From a virus: 39,394 nucleotides of DNA. Below the pieces are notes generated by a model. It worked only from the letters and a program-made list of their open reading frames with translations, was not told the DNA's origin and ran no database searches. The stretch is from IMG/VR virus record IMGVR_UViG_3300030328_001830, positions 1 through 39,394 of that record; one strand, given 5' to 3'. This document shows positions 30,508 to 38,147 of the stretch, in pieces (the stretch's first letter is position 1; every line of letters starts with the position of its first letter). The translations under genes and the position numbers were made by a program.

Positions 30508-32641
30508 ATAAAGCTTTTACCTGATCTTGTACCATTTGTGATTGCCTACTAGCTTCTCTAAAATCTTTTGTCGATTCTGCGACTAACATTTTATTTAAAT
30601 CAGCATCAGCTTTTATTTGTTGTGAATCTATTTGAGTATTATATTTCAACTCAAGTTCTTTCATTTTAATTTCGTTTTCTAAAAGAATTTCTGCATTGTC
30701 AGATTTAATTTTTTTCAATTCAAGTTCTAACTCAGCAACTTTTCGTTTTTCTTCACTTGCTATTCTAGTAAATTCTATTTTTTCAATTGGCGATGGCTCT
30801 GGTGGTGGTGGAGGTGTAACCATACCTTTACCCATGTCAGGATTTACAAAGTAATTCTCAACATTTTTTAAACCAGCATTTTCAATAATTTTAGCCAAAC
30901 TATTGTAAATGTTTTTTAAGCTAACCATAGGGTATTCCCTATTACCCTGTAATTGAAAGGCTTGTAACTGTCTTTCTAGAATATTGTTAAGCATCATAAT
31001 CTGTTGTTCTTTAGAGCCACTACCTAGACCGACTGCAATAGAGATATTGTATCTATTTCGCCACTCAGTAGGTTTGACTGGTATGAACTGATTATTAAGT
31101 TCTACAATTCTTTCTTTGTCTTGATACTTACAAGTAAGTTCAAAAATTCTTTTAAATAAATCTTTAATTCCTGTTTCAGCAAACACTCTAGCAATCAACT
31201 CCATACGCATTTGCGATTGAGTCATTATTGCATTAACACCAGTTGCAGTTTTGTTTAAACTATCTGCATCTAAGCCTTGATTATATCTTGTAACCCCAGT
31301 TCTAGTTTCCCTAACAGTATCTAAGTATTCTAATAATGGAAATGCTTGTTGCGATATAGTTTGTGATTGCATCGGCAACATAACTTGGCTTGGTGGTTGT
31401 TTAGTTCTAACTACCCCACCAGGTCTTGATGTTAATAGGTCATCCAAGTTGACCATGCCATCCATTATGGCTACTCTGTTGTTGTTAGTTAAATACATAT
31501 TGTCTAGCAACTGACGCATTACAGTTGATTTAACTAATTGCACATCTTCAACTAACTCTGAAACTGATCTGCCATAAAATCTGTGTGGCATTGGTATTGG
31601 TGTTAAACTACAAAAAGGAATAGCATCGCAACTTTCGTTGGCCAATATTGTATAGCCACCAGCACCGGCAACACAAACTTTTCTAAGTTCAGCAATCCCA
31701 TCACCATCCATATCTACTTTCATGTAGCACTCATAAATTTCTATTTCTTGAGTAGCTTCATCAGGTGAATTGTTAAATGGGTTTTCGTCTATATCGCTAT
31801 ACCTAGTTAATCTTTCATCATTTAAAATAATATTATTTGATGTAGGTAAATTTTCAACAACATCTCTATCAAAACCCATCTTAATAAGATCGGATCTAGT
31901 TTTTAAAACTCTATGTGCAACAAAATCTGCATCCTCAATTGATTTTGCAGTTCGTTGTATTAAAAATTCTTCTGGTGGAACATTTTCTATTTTAACTCTA
32001 CCACCTTTTGATGTTCTTTTAATAATGCAGTTGTGCAGCATTGGAGTTGGCTCTTCTTCTACCAACTGGCCTTGCTTAGTTGCTTCAACTAATAATAAAT
32101 CCATAGCTGCTTTCATCTTTTCATCAACAAAAGATTCCTCTTCAACTATTTCAACATTTTCATCATCAAGTAATAACTGGTATTCTTGATCGTTTAAATT
32201 TTTATAAGTTTCTTGTTCTATATCAATAGACTCATCCCAATAAACTTTTACAATTCCATTTTTTTCAATTAAAGCATCTTTAAACCAAGTATATAAAACA
32301 CTAAAACCATTATTATCTTTATTAAAGATATAATTAATATAATTAGTAGCTTGTTCGGCTAAAGGTACATCCTCTGATTTTACAGGCTCACATTTAACCA
32401 CTTGGTCACTAGCTGTAAAAATTCTAAGTAAATTAGGTAAAATAGTTTCAATAGTGTCAGCTACATCGGTTGATACAACTTGCGATCTGCCATCTATTTC
32501 AGTTCCTAATTTTTCACCTAAATAATATTCAACTGATTTTTTTCTTTGAGAAGTTAAATTACCCCCCATAAAACCAATTGCATTATTTATCTCAGAGTTA
32601 ATAATACTTCTTAATTCTATATCTGTTACTTTATCTGCCAT
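30449..32641 (-). CDS. Portal protein
   Basis: A 730-residue portal. The opening resembles marine short-tailed phage portals (NNAIGFMGGNLTSQRKKSVEYYLG, VVSTDVADTIETILPNLLRIF), with a central body (CDAIPFCSLTPIPMPHRFYGRS, LVKSTVMRQLLDNMYLTNNN, TGVTRYNQGLDADSLNKTATG) and a long C-terminal coiled coil or barrel after a proline run (PPPPPEPSPIEKIEF). Twelve copies would form the DNA entry ring. It lies two bases after the terminase stop. Confidence 0.88.
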   Translation of the reverse strand: MADKVTDIELRSIINSEINNAIGFMGGNLTSQRKKSVEYYLGEKLGTEIDGRSQVVSTDVADTIETILPNLLRIFTASDQVVKCEPVKSEDVPLAEQATNYINYIFNKDNNGFSVLYTWFKDALIEKNGIVKVYWDESIDIEQETYKNLNDQEYQLLLDDENVEIVEEESFVDEKMKAAMDLLLVEATKQGQLVEEEPTPMLHNCIIKRTSKGGRVKIENVPPEEFLIQRTAKSIEDADFVAHRVLKTRSDLIKMGFDRDVVENLPTSNNIILNDERLTRYSDIDENPFNNSPDEATQEIEIYECYMKVDMDGDGIAELRKVCVAGAGGYTILANESCDAIPFCSLTPIPMPHRFYGRSVSELVEDVQLVKSTVMRQLLDNMYLTNNNRVAIMDGMVNLDDLLTSRPGGVVRTKQPPSQVMLPMQSQTISQQAFPLLEYLDTVRETRTGVTRYNQGLDADSLNKTATGVNAIMTQSQMRMELIARVFAETGIKDLFKRIFELTCKYQDKERIVELNNQFIPVKPTEWRNRYNISIAVGLGSGSKEQQIMMLNNILERQLQAFQLQGNREYPMVSLKNIYNSLAKIIENAGLKNVENYFVNPDMGKGMVTPPPPPEPSPIEKIEFTRIASEEKRKVAELELELKKIKSDNAEILLENEIKMKELELKYNTQIDSQQIKADADLNKMLVAESTKDFREASRQSQMVQDQVKALYEQEPTGQTPTGSEPIEQS

Positions 32642-32642
32642 A

Positions 32643-33911
32643 TTAAACTATATAATTTGTGTTGATTGGAACTTGTTTTTTCCAATTTGAAATTTCAGCA
32701 CCTTGTCCAATTATGCCAGTCCTAAAAGCATCAGCACAATGGGATGCAAAATTGTGCATCGGTTTATTTTTAAAGCATTGGTTTTTATCATCCCATCTTT
32801 TTTGATAAGCTTTTAAATACTCAATTCCTGTTTTGCATTTTTCTTTATCAAACCAGCAATTAGTTAATGCTTTTCGTACTGCCTCAATTCCATCTTCAAT
32901 AGATAGTTTTGGAGCTACTTCAAAATTAATACCAAGCTCTAACGCACTTTCTAATCTTGATTTACCCATATTACCAAGTTCTCTAACTTTAATATCATGG
33001 GGTGCTATGTGTTTAGAATACTCATAACCTTTTTGATCTAAAACTTCTGCATAATGATCTAAGCCATAACCACTATTTTCATAATGGTCTATTAATCTTA
33101 TTTCACCTTTATACCTTTGGGCAAACCATATTGCAGTTGAATCGTTAAGACCTAAATCCCACCAAGTCTCTACATCCAGGTTATCATCGTAAGGTACATC
33201 AGCAATCTTACCTTCTTTTGCCAGACCCTCTATAATAGATCCGAAATAACTGCCGGTTATGGCAGCTTGAAAACTACACTCAAATTCTTGGTCATACAAA
33301 TCATTAGACATGATAGCTTTTGCAGCTTCAAGTTCATCATTGTCTAAAATTTTAGTATCACTAGCTTTAAATACACAAGCATACCAATCTTTAGTTTCTA
33401 GTGCTTGGTTATATAATTCAAAAAAATAATTACGACCTTTTGGTGTACCTATAAATACACACCAACCTTTTCTATCTGCCAGAGCTGGTCTTATTACCTC
33501 TGGAAATATAGTTGGCTTTATGGCTTGTGTTTCATCGAAAACGCAACCATCTAAAAATATACCTCTTAGTGCTTGATCGTTCTCAGCACCTAATATTGTA
33601 ATCCTTGCACCATTAGGTAAATCGCACCTAAGCTCAGATTCGTTGAATTTCGTACCAGGAATTTTACCGGCATAGGTTTTTATGTAATCCCATGCTGTCG
33701 CCTTTCCTTGTTTGAATGTGGGCGAAAGAAACGCATATCTGGGGTTAGGCAAGGGATTAGTCAAAGCTGCTTTTAGCATATGATTAATCGTCATGACTGT
33801 TTTCCCAGCTCTTCGGTGTAAAACCAAAACACTAAATCGATGTTTATCGATTTTCTTGTGCAAAAAATTCTGTAATTCTCTTGGCTTGTATGGAATGACT
33901 ATGTTTGCCAT
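32643..33911 (-). CDS. terL: Terminase large subunit
   Basis: A 422-residue packaging motor. ATPase: Walker A LHRRAGKT (31-38), Walker B LDGCVFDE (120-127) and coupling motif FIGTPKG (153-159). RNase-H-like nuclease: Asp252 (WWDLGLND), Asp305 (IAPHD) and Asp393 (SHCADAFR). It cuts concatemeric DNA and pumps it through the portal. It follows the small-subunit region and precedes the portal gene by one base. Confidence 0.93.
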   Translation of the reverse strand: MANIVIPYKPRELQNFLHKKIDKHRFSVLVLHRRAGKTVMTINHMLKAALTNPLPNPRYAFLSPTFKQGKATAWDYIKTYAGKIPGTKFNESELRCDLPNGARITILGAENDQALRGIFLDGCVFDETQAIKPTIFPEVIRPALADRKGWCVFIGTPKGRNYFFELYNQALETKDWYACVFKASDTKILDNDELEAAKAIMSNDLYDQEFECSFQAAITGSYFGSIIEGLAKEGKIADVPYDDNLDVETWWDLGLNDSTAIWFAQRYKGEIRLIDHYENSGYGLDHYAEVLDQKGYEYSKHIAPHDIKVRELGNMGKSRLESALELGINFEVAPKLSIEDGIEAVRKALTNCWFDKEKCKTGIEYLKAYQKRWDDKNQCFKNKPMHNFASHCADAFRTGIIGQGAEISNWKKQVPINTNYIV

Positions 33912-33929
33912 TTTAAAACAAAACCCCCC

Positions 33930-34121
33930 TTAGTGTACTGTTACACCTCTGGGTACATTTAATAATTGTTCTATGCCTAAATCATTCATGATGTGATGGC
34001 TAAAATATTTGCACTCAGTTAAATCGTTAAAACCTCCAAAGTGTACTACAACACTATTAGTAGATTCCATTATGTAGATAACTGCTGAATATCCTTGTTT
34101 GCCATCTTCGTAATCGAACAT
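33930..34121 (-). CDS. Small protein upstream of terminase
   Basis: A 63-residue protein (SVVVHFGGFNDLTECKYFSHHIMNDLGI). The VHFGGFxxxxEAxxFxxxIxxxLGI shape recurs in short phage proteins. AAGGG precedes the ATG at 34121. Function unknown; it probably belongs to the packaging block. Confidence 0.55.
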   Translation of the reverse strand: MFDYEDGKQGYSAVIYIMESTNSVVVHFGGFNDLTECKYFSHHIMNDLGIEQLLNVPRGVTVH

Positions 34122-34298
34122 ATTAAAAACCCTTGTTTATTTGTGTGTACCACCCCTAATTTTTTTTATAGTTCCCAATATAGCCTGATGGGTGGCTTCG
34201 CTTCAAAACCCCCCAAATCCTGTGTTTTAATCTGAAAACTGACTAATAATCACTTGCTTTGGTTTATTTACCTTGAAAATTAATAATTTTATGTTGCC

Positions 34299-34316
34299 GG
34301 TATAAAATTGGTATAA
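34299..34316 (+). repeat. Third GGTATAR pair, 11-base spacing
   Basis: GGTATAA at 34299-34305 and 34310-34316 are separated by AATT, the same 11-base spacing as the two pairs flanking attP. It lies in a non-coding gap far from attP. Confidence 0.55.
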
Positions 34317-34339
34317 ATTTATTAATTTTTTGTTTGTAC

Positions 34340-34356
34340 TTTAGAATAATTCTAAA
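34340..34356. promoter_or_regulatory. Palindrome in terminase gap
   Basis: TTTAGAAT and ATTCTAAA are perfect 8-base arms around a single A. It may be a protein binding site or a transcript hairpin. Confidence 0.45.
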
Positions 34357-34460
34357 ACATTTAGTGAACATTTGTCCTATAAATACTTCTGTGCTAGTTT
34401 TATCTGATGCTCTGAACATTTTAAACAAAACATAGCAATTACAATACTTTTACCAATAAC

Positions 34461-34880
34461 TTACTTATCCCACTTAACAACTAATGGAGTATTTTTATCG
34501 AAATTTAATGTAGTTGCATCCTTTTTAGCATAATATTTGGGTTGAATCCGTTCACTTTTCCATTTACTTAAATCTACAAATGACTTGATGAGATGAGTCT
34601 GACCTAAGTCAGTCTTTTCTTTTGTTTTACTATTAGCAATACTTTCGTTTAATAAATCAGTAGCTGCACTAAGTACAAATTCCATGCTATCCATCTTAGC
34701 CTCTTCATAAGCTAGTCGTAAATTATTATCCTTTTTCATCCATGTTCTAAAGGTTTCCCAACATGGTCTATCTGGATCCTTGTTTTGTGGTGAAAGTACA
34801 GCTCTAAGTGATTTACCTTGTGCTAATTCTTCTAGCATTTCTTTAATCACTTTATCATTTTTCTTAGTCTTATTGGCCAT
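34461..34880 (-). CDS. terS: Terminase small subunit
   Basis: A 139-residue protein. The N-terminal DNA-binding part reads GKSLRAVLSPQNKDPDRPCWETFRTWMKKDNNLRLAYEEAKMD, the usual G-x-SLR ... P..T...W...D...R..YEEA pattern of phage small terminases, followed by a helical part and KWKSERIQPKYYAKKD near the C-terminus. It recognises the packaging site and recruits the large subunit, which lies about 550 bases downstream. No clear ribosome-binding site. Confidence 0.8.
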   Translation of the reverse strand: MANKTKKNDKVIKEMLEELAQGKSLRAVLSPQNKDPDRPCWETFRTWMKKDNNLRLAYEEAKMDSMEFVLSAATDLLNESIANSKTKEKTDLGQTHLIKSFVDLSKWKSERIQPKYYAKKDATTLNFDKNTPLVVKWDK

Positions 34881-34902
34881 TTTATTTACTTATTTGTGGT
34901 TG

Positions 34903-34954
34903 TAATATTGTTAGCGATAGTGTTAATATTGTTATCAACCGATTCTAACGAATC
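34903..34954 (+). promoter_or_regulatory. Control region of the plus-strand small gene
   Basis: TAATATTGTTA occurs at 34903-34913 and 34924-34934, 21 bases (two helical turns) apart, followed by the inverted repeat GATTC-TAAC-GAATC (34941-34954). It separates the minus-strand terminase gene from a plus-strand gene, so it may carry operators for either direction. Confidence 0.45.
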
Positions 34955-34968
34955 AAAAGGAGAGAAAT

Positions 34969-35127
34969 ATGTTTAATAAATCTAAAACTTTAACAACTCC
35001 AATTGTTATGTTTAAGTTTCCTATTGTTAAATACTACAGGAATAAAGATAAGTTCCAATCAGCATTAAAGAATAGGAAGATGTTAAAAAAGCTTAAAATA
35101 AAAGACTTTAAGCCAATTGAACAGTAA
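34969..35127 (+). CDS. Isolated plus-strand small basic protein (52 aa)
   Basis: A 52-codon frame (MFNKSKTLTTPIVMFKFPIV...) with AAGGAG six bases before the ATG, the same AAGGAGAG leader used by early and integrase-operon genes. It is the only plus-strand gene within the leftward late region. The product is basic (RNKDKFQ, KNRKMLKKLKIKDF), so it may bind nucleic acid or a host protein. Its control region carries phased repeats and it is followed by a large hairpin. Confidence 0.65.
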   Translation: MFNKSKTLTTPIVMFKFPIVKYYRNKDKFQSALKNRKMLKKLKIKDFKPIEQ

Positions 35128-35138
35128 TTGTTCATAAG

Positions 35139-35195
35139 GGGGTAGCAAGTTTGAGAGAGAGAAAGAAAGAAAGGTTTGCTACCCCATCATATGAT
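35139..35195. other. 10-bp hairpin with purine-only loop, plus palindrome
   Basis: GGGGTAGCAA (35139-35148) pairs with TTGCTACCCC (35176-35185); the 27-base loop is mostly A and G (GAGAGAGAGAAAGAAAGAAAGG). A perfect palindrome ATCATATGAT (35186-35195) follows. No T-tract on either side. It may stabilise the small plus-strand transcript, form a regulatory RNA or mark a DNA site. Confidence 0.6.
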
Positions 35196-35281
35196 TCAAA
35201 CTAAAAAAAAGGTTTTAAAAAAAAACACTTCAATTAAGTATAAAGTTTTTCTTTAACTTATTTGATAACTTGTCAAATCTT

Positions 35282-35695
35282 TTACAAATATTTTTTTAAA
35301 TTCTTGTTTGCTACTTCACAAGCTTCTACCAAAGCTCTAAAATACATATATCTTATTTTTTCATGTGACCAATCTAAGTAGAATCTTTTAAGTTGTCTGT
35401 AGGATCTGTAGGGAAAGTGTCTAAGGTAAATTAGTTCTCTTTTATCAGCTTTAACATCCAACATAAGCATAGTTACAAAATCATATATAGATAATTGTCT
35501 GGAAGTCGGAATTATTCTTGGTCTAGCAGTAGATGGTGCCGAATCTTTATAAGTATCCTTATCTGGTGATACATCTAACAGTTCAAAGTTAGTAGTACAT
35601 CTTGGTTTTTTAAGTCCAGGTAATTTATTATCCACAAATGCTGCTATGGATAAAAATCTATCTAATTGGTCGGTAGTCAGTCTAACTGTTATCAT
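35282..35695 (-). CDS. Putative late regulator, DUF6362-like / sigma-region-4-like helix-turn-helix
   Basis: A 137-residue protein. Its C-terminal half contains ADKRELIYLRHFPYRSYRQLKRF, then YLDWSHEKIRYMYFRALVEACEV, resembling a sigma region 4 or DUF6362 helix-turn-helix. The middle (ARPRIIPTSRQLSIYD) fits the linker of that family. It is encoded just upstream of the terminase genes, where phages often place late-gene activators. It overlaps the previous gene by 14 bases. Confidence 0.6.
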   Translation of the reverse strand: MITVRLTTDQLDRFLSIAAFVDNKLPGLKKPRCTTNFELLDVSPDKDTYKDSAPSTARPRIIPTSRQLSIYDFVTMLMLDVKADKRELIYLRHFPYRSYRQLKRFYLDWSHEKIRYMYFRALVEACEVANKNLKKYL

Positions 35696-35888
35696 TTTGT
35701 TTATACAATTGGTCTAAATATTGGTTAAATCTATCCTTTGATAAGGATTTCTGTAATTGTTTGGTTTTTTTGTTTTGGTCATGTGCTTTTCTGTTCTTAA
35801 TTCTACTATCCTTAGCTTTTTTGTAATAAAAGTTAGTATTTTTAACCATATTACCTATTATTTTTTTAATCTTATCTTTTTGCTCCAT
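35682..35888 (-). CDS. Small lysine-rich protein
   Basis: A 68-residue basic helical protein (KIKKIIGNMVKNTNFYYKKA, KKTKQLQKSLSKDRFNQYL). No motif is recognised. It precedes the putative regulator and overlaps it. The region upstream holds two sets of direct repeats rather than a clear ribosome-binding site. Confidence 0.55.
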   Translation of the reverse strand: MEQKDKIKKIIGNMVKNTNFYYKKAKDSRIKNRKAHDQNKKTKQLQKSLSKDRFNQYLDQLYKQNDNS

Positions 35889-35894
35889 ATATAT

Positions 35895-35962
35895 TATTTT
35901 CTATTAAGTATTTTCTATTTAAGACCTACAAAAATTAACCCCCATGACCTACAAAAATTAAC
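35895..35962. repeat. Direct repeats next to HTH gene (iteron-like)
   Basis: A 17-base unit GACCTACAAAAATTAAC occurs at 35923-35939 and 35946-35962 (period 23). Just to its left TATTTTCTATT occurs at 35895-35905 and 35909-35919 (period 14). The area is AT-rich and abuts the stop of a winged-helix gene, so it may be an origin or operator. Confidence 0.6.
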
Positions 35963-36369
35963 TACCGAACTTTTGGATTTATGGTGATAACTGTACCCCT
36001 GTTAATTTCTTGTGATAACTTTTTGTTGTGTATTTTTTGTTTAATGCTTTCGCTAATTCTTCGTCTTTTACCATTATTCATACGAATAATTTCTTGCATC
36101 TTATTCCTATCAAATGTGTAGTTGTTAGCTTTGTTTCGTTTAGGTTGGTGTCTAGCAACTAGGCCAAACAATGTTAAATTGTCTAAATACTTTCTAAGTG
36201 TAGCCTCAGATTTAATGCCAGTTCTACGCATTAAATATTTATTAGACACATTTACACCATTTTTGCAGTTATGGAATCTTCTTATTAGGATATACAATAG
36301 CTTTTCATGGCTATTCAAATTTAGGTTGTCTAGCAAATCAATATCTACCTTTTCAAAAGTCCAACTCAA
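35962..36369 (-). CDS. Winged-helix replication-initiator-like protein
   Basis: A 135-residue protein. Residues ~17-95 form a HTH_36-like winged helix: LNSHEKLLYILIRRFHNCKNGVNVSNKYLMRRTGIKSEATLRKYLDNLTLFGLV in pieces, as in the N-terminal domains of phage replication proteins and plasmid initiators. The tail is basic. The start appears to be a TTG overlapping the TGA of the MT-A70 gene (TTGA). No other replication gene is visible in the phage, so it is the best candidate to direct host replication proteins to the repeats just downstream. Confidence 0.6.
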   Translation of the reverse strand: MSWTFEKVDIDLLDNLNLNSHEKLLYILIRRFHNCKNGVNVSNKYLMRRTGIKSEATLRKYLDNLTLFGLVARHQPKRNKANNYTFDRNKMQEIIRMNNGKRRRISESIKQKIHNKKLSQEINRGTVITINPKVR

Positions 36370-36974
36370 AGTCTTAACTCCTTGTTTTCGGCAGTCGGTT
36401 TAAATTTGTCTGTTTGATTACCCCAAATATCCCAACCTGGTGTAACAGTTCTGCTAAACATTTCTAATCTTGGTAAATCCCCACAAAGCTGTACGATTTT
36501 TTCCCTAATGCAATCAGGCTTTCTACTATGCTCTCTTATTGGCTCATAAATTACCTGGTGTATGCCTTTATCTAATCTTTTGGGTTTGCCTTTAGTACCT
36601 AATAAACAAATTTCTGCGTTACTCCTTGTCCAACCACCCATTCCCCAAAAACTATCAAATGAGTCTACTGGAAAAAATGATGATTGCTTAACATCAGTTC
36701 TTTTATTAGTTTTAATCCATACAAAAGCACAAGTTTTTAGTTCAAAACCCCAAGACTTAATTACATCTAAACCCTCTTGCAGTAATGGGAAAGTTGCCCA
36801 CATAAATAAAATGCTATCATCTGCTGTAATATCTTTTACTGGTATTGAACAAATATCCTCAATTGGCATTACAGGATAGTGCTGCACCTTAGCTCTTTGT
36901 GGTAACTTACCATTGTAAGACCAAGCTGGATCAGCATAAATAATATTGTATTTTTTATTAGGCAACTCAATCAT
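36366..36974 (-). CDS. MT-A70 family adenine N6-methyltransferase
   Basis: A 202-residue methyltransferase. The catalytic DPAW (residues 15-18, NIIYADPAWSYNG) is the DPPW motif of MT-A70 enzymes; also present are ILFMWATFPLLQEGLDVIKSWGFE, a central WxK section and REHSRKPDCIREKIVQLCGD near the end, all typical. Probably methylates adenine in phage DNA. The ATG at 36974 is preferred over an upstream GTG; it overlaps the end of the zinc-finger gene by 8 bases. Confidence 0.87.
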   Translation of the reverse strand: MIELPNKKYNIIYADPAWSYNGKLPQRAKVQHYPVMPIEDICSIPVKDITADDSILFMWATFPLLQEGLDVIKSWGFELKTCAFVWIKTNKRTDVKQSSFFPVDSFDSFWGMGGWTRSNAEICLLGTKGKPKRLDKGIHQVIYEPIREHSRKPDCIREKIVQLCGDLPRLEMFSRTVTPGWDIWGNQTDKFKPTAENKELRL

Positions 36975-37134
36975 CCTCACCACCTTTACCTAATTCTTCT
37001 AATGGTATTTGTAATATTTCAGATGAGTAATGGTCTGGGCAATAGTGTTTATTGTTTTCTGTTAATACTGCGTTAGCTTCACAGTCTTTAATGCAACACT
37101 TCTTTGCCGGATCACCATACATATTTAGTTCCAT
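36967..37134 (-). CDS. Small zinc-finger-like protein (55 aa)
   Basis: A 55-codon frame. It has a cysteine cluster KKCCIKDC (Cys13, Cys14, Cys18) and HYCPDHY (Cys32, His35), a likely zinc site, then an acidic tail. Either ATG at 37134 or the one four codons later (MYGDPAKK) could be the start. It is packed between two methyltransferase genes and may be a partner of them. Confidence 0.65.
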   Translation of the reverse strand: MELNMYGDPAKKCCIKDCEANAVLTENNKHYCPDHYSSEILQIPLEELGKGGEDD

Positions 37135-37156
37135 TCATTTATTTCTTCTAAAAAAC

Positions 37157-37645
37157 TTATTTTATTAGACACTCTTTTTCCTTTTCTTTCATTTCAACTG
37201 TTGCGATTGTGTCATTGTGTTGGCCACCATGAGCAACTAAAACAATTTTCGTTATTTTAAATCCATATTTTTCTCCAATACCCCCACTATTCCAACCAAA
37301 AGAAATAACTTTGCCATTACTTTTAATTATTCTTGAAATTTCTTTTTTACAATTTGTCCAATAAGAAGCATTCATTGGATGGTCAAAAGCTAAACCATTA
37401 TTAGAATACATTTCTTTTAATTGTCTTTGAGAATATGGTGGATCAAAAACTAAAAAATTTTCTGAATTATCAGGTATAGTTTTTAAATAATTAATAGCAT
37501 CTTGTTTATAAGGAAAAGGAAATGGATCTATATAATTATCCCCTAATTCAAATTTTATTAGTTCTGCAAAAGGTTTAATTGTAAAAGTTTTGTGAGATGG
37601 CATAGACCAAAATCTTTTAAATTCAATTTTATTTTTTAATTCCAT
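37157..37645 (-). CDS. DPPY-type DNA methyltransferase-like protein
   Basis: A 162-residue protein with the catalytic DPPY (residues 68-71, FLVFDPPYSQRQ), preceded by a motif-I-like NYIDPFPFPY (37-46) and followed by GKVISFGWNSGGIGEKYGFK and VLVAHGGQHNDTIATVEMK. This layout matches small phage adenine-type methyltransferases; the glycine-rich SAM loop is reduced. It overlaps the PD-(D/E)XK-like gene by 10 bases, suggesting a functional pair. Confidence 0.75.
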   Translation of the reverse strand: MELKNKIEFKRFWSMPSHKTFTIKPFAELIKFELGDNYIDPFPFPYKQDAINYLKTIPDNSENFLVFDPPYSQRQLKEMYSNNGLAFDHPMNASYWTNCKKEISRIIKSNGKVISFGWNSGGIGEKYGFKITKIVLVAHGGQHNDTIATVEMKEKEKECLIK

Positions 37646-38145
37646 GCTCCATCTTTCAAAAATTTAATTGGTGTAAGTTTATCTAAACTTAGTGAATGAA
37701 CTTTTGGTCTGTCAGTAATACCAAAGTCTGTTAAATATTTTTCAGTACCTAAAACATAACTGCTATTAACAAAGCCATGAATTTCGTAAGTCGGACTTTT
37801 ATCAATAACTAATACATAGATTTCCCCAGCTTTACTGCCTTTAGGTCTTATTATTAAACTATTATGTTTTTTAGGTAGTTGGGATCTAACTTGTAAGTGA
37901 ACATCATGCCAAATAATATCTGGATTAGCACCATGATTTACATGAAAGTTAAAAGAAGTATCTAGGTAACGACAAACTGCAAGTTCTGCACAAGCACCAC
38001 TTATTGATTTTGCTATTTGGTCATTAACACTACCTTTATAGTTATGACCCCAATCTTGTTTTAATCTTAATGACTCAAAAACCCTAAGCAACCCAGTTTG
38101 TGAAGCTGCCATTATATCGTATAAATCTAATTTAACTTCTATCAT
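37636..38145 (-). CDS. PD-(D/E)XK-like protein of unknown function
   Basis: A 169-residue protein. ISGACAELAVCRYL, then GANPDIIWHDVHLQVRSQ and SLIIRPKG ... IYVLVIDKSP give the layout of the restriction-endonuclease fold (Glu, Asp, Q-x-R), with Arg where the catalytic Lys would stand. Similar phage proteins with ALGE-x-AVAKYL ... QVRTR are common but uncharacterised. The ATG at 38145 is preferred over an upstream TTG. A partial second copy is at 1-110. Activity is uncertain. Confidence 0.65.
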   Translation of the reverse strand: MIEVKLDLYDIMAASQTGLLRVFESLRLKQDWGHNYKGSVNDQIAKSISGACAELAVCRYLDTSFNFHVNHGANPDIIWHDVHLQVRSQLPKKHNSLIIRPKGSKAGEIYVLVIDKSPTYEIHGFVNSSYVLGTEKYLTDFGITDRPKVHSLSLDKLTPIKFLKDGAWN

Positions 38146-38147
38146 AA
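38036..38147. repeat. Right-end copy of terminal homology A
   Basis: Matches 1-112 with about one mismatch; covers the start of the PD-(D/E)XK-like gene. Beyond 38147 the sequence is unrelated to that after 112. Confidence 0.95.

Larger units (their letters stand above)
34122..34460. other. 339-base gap between terminase genes
   Basis: No convincing gene on either strand. It holds a GGTATAA pair (34299-34316), a near-perfect palindrome (34340-34356) and a run of C/T-rich sequence around 34200. Its place between the small subunit and the large-subunit block would suit a packaging signal or regulatory region; that is inference. Confidence 0.5.

Noticed and set aside
35196-35281. Terminator after the DUF6362-like gene
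   Set aside because: T-rich stretches exist on the minus strand but only weak 4-6 bp stems precede them, so I did not call a terminator.
35628-35636. Perfect DnaA box TTATCCACA as an origin
   Set aside because: Single copy inside a coding frame (encoding part of a normal protein) with no cluster of further boxes, so chance is likely.
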